A stretch of DNA of 11,144 bases from Euryarchaeota archaeon UBA169 (GTDB lineage: Archaea > Thermoplasmatota > Poseidoniia > MGIII > CG-Epi1), in contig DAEH01000081.1 in the NCBI GenBank assembly GCA_002497685.1, forward strand, positions 1-11,144, read 5' to 3'. The notes under the pieces were generated by a model. It made no database searches, was not told the DNA's origin, and saw only the letters and a list, made by a program, of their open reading frames with translations. The translations under genes and the position numbers were made by a program. Below are positions 7,078-11,144 of the stretch, one piece after another. Positions within the stretch are counted from its first letter, which is position 1; each line of letters opens with the position of its first letter.

Positions 7078-7850
7078 ATTCAAATTTAGAAAATAAAACC
7101 GTACTTGTTACAGGAGGTGCTGGAGGGATTGGAAGTTATATTTCAAAGGCATTTGCAAATGAAGGTGCAAAAGTTATCGTACATTACCACAATTCTAAAG
7201 AAAATGCAAAAAAATTAGCTAATGAAATTAATGGAACTGCCTTAAACTGTGACTTGACAGATTCTGACGGAACTGTTTCTTTGTTTAACAAAATTACACA
7301 AACTGAAGGTAATCTTGATATCTGTATAGCAAATGCTGGATATTATCCTAAAGAAAGTTCAACTTTATGGAATATTGACGCAAATAGATGGGATAACACA
7401 ATATCTACAAACTTATCTATTGCCTTCAATACCTCTAGGGAATTTCTAAAGCATGCTTCTCAAACAAAAAAAGGTAATCTAGTACTGATTGGATCTACTG
7501 CAGGAATATATGGCGAAGCCGGACATTCAGATTATGCTGCTGCAAAGGGTGCAATTACTTCTGGACTTTTAAAAACCTTGAAAAATGAAGCTGCTCAAAT
7601 AGGAAATGTTAGAGTAAATGCTATCGCCCCAGGTTGGACGCTTACAGAGAAAAAAATTAATGAAGGGTTAAATGAAAAACATGTAGAAAGAGTGGTTTCT
7701 ACAATGGCTCTAAAGAAATTAGCTAAACCCGAAGATATTGCAAATTCTGCCGTAATGTTAGCTTCAGATAGTCTTTCCAACCACATAACTGGCCAAGTTA
7801 TAGAGATTGCAGGGGGGATGGAAGGACGTCAGATAACTGGGACAAAATAG
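7074..7850 (+). CDS. SDR-family 3-oxoacyl/acetoacetyl-CoA reductase-like protein (FabG/PhaB type)
   Basis: This is a complete 258-residue classical SDR. It has TGGAGGIG (13-20, dinucleotide-binding glycine loop), CD-LTD (59-63), NAG (87-89), Ser141 in GSTAGIYG, the Tyr154/Lys158 pair in YAAAK, PGWTLT (186-191), and the C-terminal IAGGM expected at the FabG tail. After strand 2 the sequence is HYHNSK with no acidic residue, which suggests NADPH rather than NADH. ATG 7074 overlaps the thiolase TGA as ATGA, so the two are translationally coupled. The likely role is reduction of the 3-keto group of the thiolase product, as in PhaA/PhaB pairs; no PHA synthase is in the window. The stop codon TAG (7848-7850) follows an AAAA run and lies inside another long open frame (see the separate entry). 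Confidence 0.9.
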   Translation: MNSNLENKTVLVTGGAGGIGSYISKAFANEGAKVIVHYHNSKENAKKLANEINGTALNCDLTDSDGTVSLFNKITQTEGNLDICIANAGYYPKESSTLWNIDANRWDNTISTNLSIAFNTSREFLKHASQTKKGNLVLIGSTAGIYGEAGHSDYAAAKGAITSGLLKTLKNEAAQIGNVRVNAIAPGWTLTEKKINEGLNEKHVERVVSTMALKKLAKPEDIANSAVMLASDSLSNHITGQVIEIAGGMEGRQITGTK

Positions 7851-8014
7851 GGTTTAGAAATTTATTTTTAGGAAGTATAATTTTTTCTGTAATTCTTTCC
7901 TTGATTATTACTTTTGTGTATGGGATTGGATTTAATTTAGTTATTTTTGTAGTTATACAAATTTTTGTTACAATTGCTACAACGATGATCTGGCCAGCTC
8001 TTAACTCAAAATAA
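7772..8014 (+). CDS. Possible small two-helix membrane ORF without an ATG start
   Basis: This is an open frame in the -1 register relative to the SDR gene, from just after TAG 7769-7771 to TAA 8012-8014. From about 7832 it reads DNWDKIGFRN, then two hydrophobic segments (LFLGSIIFSVILSLIITFVY and NLVIFVVIQIFVTIATTMIW) and ends PALNSK. The composition (amphipathic start, two helices, short polar tail) looks like a real small membrane protein. No ATG or GTG lies near its beginning; the first usable codon is TTG 7901, which would cut off the first helix. Options are a non-standard start, a -1 slip at ACAAAATAG (7842-7850) that would append the helices to the SDR, a frameshifted remnant, or chance in A+T-rich DNA. 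The rest of the 207-nt gap after the SDR holds only the next gene's promoter. Confidence 0.3.
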   Translation, partial: SFQPHNWPSYRDCRGDGRTSDNWDKIGFRNLFLGSIIFSVILSLIITFVYGIGFNLVIFVVIQIFVTIATTMIWPALNSK

Positions 8015-8020
8015 TTCTTT

Positions 8021-8036
8021 GAAATAAGTATAAATA
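8021..8036 (+). promoter_or_regulatory. BRE/TATA promoter of the acyltransferase gene
   Basis: A purine-rich GAAATAAG (8021-8028, BRE-like) is followed by TATAAATA (8029-8036). The box centre lies 25-26 nt upstream of the GTG at 8058, which is the standard archaeal spacing to the transcription start. This implies a leaderless mRNA beginning at or next to the GTG and fixes that codon as the start. It is the clearest promoter in the window. Confidence 0.7.
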
Positions 8037-8055
8037 GAAAACGAATAACTTATTT
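8022..8055. repeat. 8-bp inverted repeat bracketing the acyltransferase TATA box
   Basis: AAATAAGT (8022-8029) and ACTTATTT (8048-8055) are perfect reverse complements 18 nt apart. The left arm overlaps the BRE and the right arm ends 2 nt before the GTG. It could be a two-half-site operator or a chance match in A+T-rich sequence. Confidence 0.35.
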
Positions 8056-8057
8056 TT

Positions 8058-9404
8058 GTGGATGTTACACCAAAAAAAGTAAGGCGTCATGATATTGACT
8101 GGCTTAGAGTTATTCTTTTTGCACTGTTAATTCCATTTCACGTTGGGATTGGGGTGTATTGGGGGGCGTATGATTTTGTACAACCCGAACACGAATTTGA
8201 AGGTGAAAAAAATAGAGATGCATTGAATAATGAACTTGGTGAGGATGTGAATAACGTCTATTCTTTTACTGGTGATAATTTCATTTCATATATTTTAACG
8301 TGGATGCATGAATGGAGGCTGGCGGCTCTTTTCATGATAAGTGGAATGGGGACGGCATTCGCCTTTAAACGAAGAACTTGGAAATTGTTCTTAAAAGAAC
8401 GTTCAAAACGTTTATTGATTCCTATGTTTGTAGGTATTTGGACTATTACACCTCTAACTTTAATGATGGCAACCAAATATTTTCCTGATAGTTTTTTAGA
8501 AGGAATTATAGTTTATTTCGGAGGCGGAATTGTTCTTACTTTACTCATGATTGTTCCTTTACTCTCTAGATTAATTTCTCTTGGACATCTCTGGTTTATT
8601 TGGAGTCTATTTCAATATTCCTTATTTTTACTTCCAATATTTTATCTGGTACGAAACTATCCTGAAGGAAGAATTGCACGACTACTTAAAACTACATTTA
8701 GAATTCCTTTCAGATTGGGGCCCTTACTAATGCTTCCTATTTTTTTATCAATATCTGATATTATATTCAAACCAATAATGGGAGAGGCAATTGGTTTTGG
8801 ATATGAATGGTTCTGGTATTTGCTAATTTTCTTCTTTGGCTACCTTTTTATAATTGATAAAGATAAATATTTTTACTTTATTGACAATTCAAGAACACAT
8901 ATCACTATAGCTACTTTGATTTCTACTTTAGCATTTATTTGGATTAAGTCTGAAGAAACAAAAAGTGGAGTTCCTTACATAGGAGGAGGTTGGGCTGGAG
9001 ATGATCATAAACACTTAGATATTGATTATCACACAAATATGACTCTTATATCATGTTTTATAACTAGTTTTCATGCTTGGTTTTGGTGCTTATTTGTGTT
9101 CACGTGGGGTGCAAAATATCTTAACAAGCCAAGTAAGCATTTAGCATACCTTAACCAAGGCGTTTATCCTTTCTATATTGTCCATCAACCTATTGTTTAT
9201 GCAATACTTATACTTCTTTTAGGAAATGGACTTTCTAAATTCTTAATTTTAATGGTAGGCACAATAGTAGTTACTTTGGGATGTTGGATATTCTTTGAAA
9301 CCATGAAAAGGCATTGGATTACTAGAGTTATGTATGGGATAAAAGAATTGCCAATTAAAAAAGAAAATATCTCTAGAATTGCTACCTCTATCGACGAAAA
9401 ATAA
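8058..9404 (+). CDS. Acyltransferase family 3 membrane protein (MdoC/OpgC-like)
   Basis: The 448-residue polytopic protein has roughly ten helices. Family landmarks: RRHDIDWLR (9-17) leading into helix 1 with His28 in IPFHVG, the probable catalytic His of acyltransferase-3 enzymes; WRLAALFMISG (86-96); KERSKRLLIP (113-122), the conserved basic motif after helix 2; GHLWFIWSL (176-184); and FYIVHQPIVY (372-381). These enzymes move acyl groups across the membrane onto sugars or lipids; the pattern is closest to MdoC/OpgC-type members, but the acceptor here is unknown. An acidic outer loop of about 35 residues (38-75) separates helices 1 and 2. The start is GTG 8058, set by the TATA box 26 nt upstream; no Shine-Dalgarno sequence is present. 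The gene is a single transcription unit between the thiolase operon and the ribosomal operon, and looks unrelated to both. Confidence 0.88.
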   Translation: MDVTPKKVRRHDIDWLRVILFALLIPFHVGIGVYWGAYDFVQPEHEFEGEKNRDALNNELGEDVNNVYSFTGDNFISYILTWMHEWRLAALFMISGMGTAFAFKRRTWKLFLKERSKRLLIPMFVGIWTITPLTLMMATKYFPDSFLEGIIVYFGGGIVLTLLMIVPLLSRLISLGHLWFIWSLFQYSLFLLPIFYLVRNYPEGRIARLLKTTFRIPFRLGPLLMLPIFLSISDIIFKPIMGEAIGFGYEWFWYLLIFFFGYLFIIDKDKYFYFIDNSRTHITIATLISTLAFIWIKSEETKSGVPYIGGGWAGDDHKHLDIDYHTNMTLISCFITSFHAWFWCLFVFTWGAKYLNKPSKHLAYLNQGVYPFYIVHQPIVYAILILLLGNGLSKFLILMVGTIVVTLGCWIFFETMKRHWITRVMYGIKELPIKKENISRIATSIDEK

Positions 9405-9413
9405 TACTAGTCC

Positions 9414-9420
9414 TTATATA
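9414..9420 (+). promoter_or_regulatory. TATA box of the uL3 operon
   Basis: TTATATA lies 10 nt after the acyltransferase stop codon. At the normal spacing transcription would begin near 9443, leaving a leader of about 165 nt before the uL3 ATG. This contrasts with the leaderless genes elsewhere in the window. An inverted repeat, AGGGTC (9420-9425) and GACCCT (9439-9444), fills the space between this box and the predicted start. Confidence 0.5.
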
Positions 9421-9440
9421 GGGTCCCTTTGTGCGAGAGA

Positions 9441-9600
9441 CCCTGCAATCACGCAACCAGACGCTCTGGGCAATTATCCCAACACCTCTTGAGACATTCG
9501 TTCTCGACGAGAAACGGCGTCACGGTACGATGTGAAACTTGTAGGAATTACGCCTGATGTTCTGTGCCGTTAGCAACGGTTAGCGATATCTGGAGAGAGT
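9441..9600 (+). ncRNA. Structured 5' leader RNA of the uL3 operon (or an independent small RNA)
   Basis: By hand count, 9421-9600 is about 52% G+C, against roughly one third in neighbouring genes. Within it are several perfect short hairpins: CCAGA-CGC-TCTGG (9457-9469); CGTTCTC-GAC-GAGAAACG with one bulged A (9499-9516); GGCGT/ACGCC (9516-9520 with 9550-9554) enclosing CAC/GTG (9521-9523, 9532-9534); and CCGTT-AGC-AACGG (9567-9579). GTTAGC is directly repeated (9569-9574, 9579-9584). GGG/CCC (9468-9470, 9478-9480) could compete with the first hairpin. I could not match it to tRNA, 5S rRNA, RNase P RNA or SRP RNA. Position suggests an autoregulatory leader for a ribosomal protein; a separate small RNA is the alternative. 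Confidence 0.5.
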
Positions 9601-9607
9601 AATAAAT

Positions 9608-10618
9608 ATGCCAAAACACAACAAACCAAACCGCGGATCTATGGCTTTCAGCCCTCGCAAGAGAGCACGCTCTGAAACGCCTCATATATCTAGTTGGGCT
9701 GCTGTTGATGGTGATGACCCTAAAATTCTTGGTTTTGCAGGATACAAAGTCGGTATGAGTCATATTATGGCCATAGACTACCGTAAGAAATCTACTACTG
9801 CTGGTCAGGAAATTAGAATGCCTGTCACTATCGTCGAAATCCCTCCAATGAAAATAGTTGGGGCAAGAGGTTACATTCAAGACACTTATGGATTAAGAAC
9901 TTTAACTGAATCTTGGGAAAAGAAAATTGACAAAGATTTAGAAAGAACATTACCTATTCCTAAAGGACATAATGCTAAAGATGCTTGGAAGAAAATGTCT
10001 GATAGTGATTTAGAAGAAGTAAGACTATTAGTTCACACGCAACCAAGAATGGTTACTGGAATTCCAAAGAAAAGACCTGAAATAATGGAAATGGCAGTAG
10101 GCGGAGGGTCTGTTGACGCTCAAATTGAATTCGCAAAAGGAATGATGGGGAAAGAATTCACAATGACGGATTTTACCGAAGATGGTGAAATGTTAGACGC
10201 TATTGCGGTTACAACCGGATATGGTTTCCAAGGACATGTAAAACGCTGGGGTATCAAATTATTAACACATAAAAATTCGAAACACCGCAGAATGATTGGA
10301 AATTTAGGGCCTTTCAGTCCAGGGTATGTTGTTTCCACAGTTCCACAAGCTGGACAAACTGGATACCACCAACGTACTGAATACAATAAAAGATTATTAA
10401 AAATTGGAGATAATCCTGATGATATTAATCCAAAAGGTGGATTTTTGAATTATGGCTTAATTCGTGGAAATTATGCAATTATGCATGGTTCTTTACCAGG
10501 GCCAAGTAAGCGTTTAATTCGATTTAGAAAAGCAGTTAGATTCCACGGTAAGAAAACAAATGCAATAGTTGCGCCTGAAATTACAATGATTTCACAGGAG
10601 AGCCAACAAGGAGTATAA
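9608..10618 (+). CDS. rpl3: Large-subunit ribosomal protein uL3 (archaeal)
   Basis: The protein has 336 residues, the length of archaeal/eukaryal uL3 and far longer than the roughly 210-residue bacterial form. It binds 23S rRNA early in assembly and reaches the peptidyl-transferase centre. Visible signatures are a basic N-terminus (MPKHNKPNRGSMAFSPRKRA), GFAGYKVGMSH (42-52), GYGFQGHVKRWG (204-215), HKNSKHRRMIGNLGP (221-235), GQTGYHQRTEYNKR (249-262) and INPKGGFLNYG (273-283). The start is ATG 9608 preceded by GGAGAGAG (9592-9599), a moderate Shine-Dalgarno sequence after the structured leader. The stop TAA lies 2 nt before the uL4 ATG. It is the first gene of the uL3-uL4 operon, a conserved archaeal order that normally continues with uL23 and uL2. 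Confidence 0.97.
   Translation: MPKHNKPNRGSMAFSPRKRARSETPHISSWAAVDGDDPKILGFAGYKVGMSHIMAIDYRKKSTTAGQEIRMPVTIVEIPPMKIVGARGYIQDTYGLRTLTESWEKKIDKDLERTLPIPKGHNAKDAWKKMSDSDLEEVRLLVHTQPRMVTGIPKKRPEIMEMAVGGGSVDAQIEFAKGMMGKEFTMTDFTEDGEMLDAIAVTTGYGFQGHVKRWGIKLLTHKNSKHRRMIGNLGPFSPGYVVSTVPQAGQTGYHQRTEYNKRLLKIGDNPDDINPKGGFLNYGLIRGNYAIMHGSLPGPSKRLIRFRKAVRFHGKKTNAIVAPEITMISQESQQGV
10608..10613 (+). promoter_or_regulatory. Shine-Dalgarno sequence of uL4
   Basis: AAGGAG, inside the last codons of uL3, lies 7 nt before the uL4 ATG at 10621. It supports that start and co-translation from the same mRNA. Confidence 0.75.
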
Positions 10619-10620
10619 TT

Positions 10621-11144
10621 ATGGAAGTACCAATTTATTCAATTAAAGGAAAAGCCTCAAAAAAGTCAGCAAAGCTACCTGATGCATTTAGTGAACCTGT
10701 ACGCTTAGATTTAATTAGAAAAGCCGTAAGAGCTGCTCGTTCAAACCGAAGACAGCCATATGGTGCCTCAAAAGGTGCTGGATTCAGGCATTCTGTTTCG
10801 TGGCCCGGTAAAGGCCGAGGTATGGCAAGAACTCCTCGTAAAAACGGAGGCGGAGGTCGCGGTGCTGAGGCTCCAAATACAATTGGAGGTAGGCGCGCTC
10901 ACCCTCCTAAAGCTGAAAAAGATTGGAACTTGAAAATTAACTCTAAAGAAAATAAGAAAGCGTTCAAATCTGCATTAGCTGCTACTTCTCAAGAATCTTA
11001 TGTCTTAGCTAGAGGCCATCAAATACCTGAAAAAGCTACACTACCTTATGTAGTTGAAGATAAAATTGAAACTTTAGCTAAAGATAACGAAGGAGGATCT
11101 CTAACTAAAAGAGCTACTTCATTGCTTGATAATCTTGGATTGTT
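10621..11144 (+). CDS. rpl4: Large-subunit ribosomal protein uL4 (archaeal L4/L1e), 5' part
   Basis: The frame from ATG 10621 is open to the window edge (174 codons and 2 bases), so the C-terminal third is missing. Signatures of the L4e/L1e family: LPDAFSEPVRLDLIRKAV (19-36), SNRRQPYGASKGAG (41-54), WPGKGRGMARTPR (61-73), the Gly-rich extended loop GGGGRGAEAPNTIGGRRAHP and PKAEKDW after it, then INSKENKKAFKSALAAT. The loop reaches into the peptide exit tunnel in known ribosomes. uL4 proteins are known autoregulators of ribosomal operons in bacteria, which makes the structured leader upstream of uL3 interesting, although archaeal evidence for this is not something I can cite from the sequence. 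The gene follows uL3 by 2 nt with a strong AAGGAG. Confidence 0.96.
   Translation, partial: MEVPIYSIKGKASKKSAKLPDAFSEPVRLDLIRKAVRAARSNRRQPYGASKGAGFRHSVSWPGKGRGMARTPRKNGGGGRGAEAPNTIGGRRAHPPKAEKDWNLKINSKENKKAFKSALAATSQESYVLARGHQIPEKATLPYVVEDKIETLAKDNEGGSLTKRATSLLDNLGL

Noticed and set aside
9441..9600. tRNA, 5S rRNA, RNase P RNA or SRP RNA in the G+C-rich leader
   Set aside because: No TTCRANNC T-loop in a cloverleaf context, no 5S-like ends, and no recognisable RNase P or SRP core sequences were found on either strand.
9548..9880. 110-codon minus-strand open frame antisense to the uL3 start and its leader
   Set aside because: It lies opposite a certain ribosomal gene and a structured leader, and its translation shows no domain, hydrophobic pattern or repeat that would support a protein.
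1..11144. CRISPR array, insertion sequence, prophage or defence system
   Set aside because: No regularly spaced repeats, transposase, integrase, terminal inverted repeats or nuclease/helicase genes are visible; the content is housekeeping, metabolic and envelope genes.

Overview
The window looks like a low-GC (about one third G+C outside the ribosomal leader) archaeal chromosome segment. The archaeal lineage is supported by the uL3 and uL4 proteins (long archaeal/eukaryal-type forms, uL4 with the GGRRAHPP signature), a valyl-tRNA synthetase without the bacterial C-terminal coiled coil, TATA-box promoters placed about 26 nt upstream of start codons, and mostly leaderless starts. A marine planktonic Thermoplasmatota lineage (Marine Group II/III type) is my best guess; that assignment is inference and no marker here proves it.

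Layout. Positions 1-311 hold the 3' end of a short-chain dehydrogenase (+). Positions 325-2255 hold a minus-strand cluster of three small membrane proteins, which read as paralogues built on the same four-helix unit; the promoter-proximal one contains two copies of the unit. Divergent from them, at 2356-3347 (+), are a secreted PKD-domain protein and a 41-residue single-helix protein whose ATG overlaps the PKD gene's stop codon (ATGA). valS follows on the minus strand (3349-5820) and converges on the 41-residue gene with a 1-nt gap. Divergent from valS is a two-gene operon (5905-7850, +) of a thiolase and an NADPH-type SDR reductase, again joined by an ATGA overlap. After it comes an open frame for two hydrophobic helices that lacks an ATG. 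Next is a leaderless MdoC/OpgC-like acyltransferase-3 membrane protein (8058-9404, +). The window ends with the start of the ribosomal-protein operon uL3-uL4 (9608 to the edge), preceded by a 203-nt, G+C-rich leader full of perfect short hairpins.

How the genes work together. The thiolase/SDR pair could make and reduce acetoacetyl-CoA (PhaA/PhaB-type chemistry, or one half of a beta-oxidation/reverse cycle). The secreted PKD protein, its coupled small membrane partner and the divergent membrane cluster look like an envelope-related locus of unknown function. The rest is housekeeping: valS, and the uL3 operon with a probably regulated leader. The items I find most worth following are the structured uL3 leader, the three-gene four-helix paralogue array, and the two small membrane ORFs.
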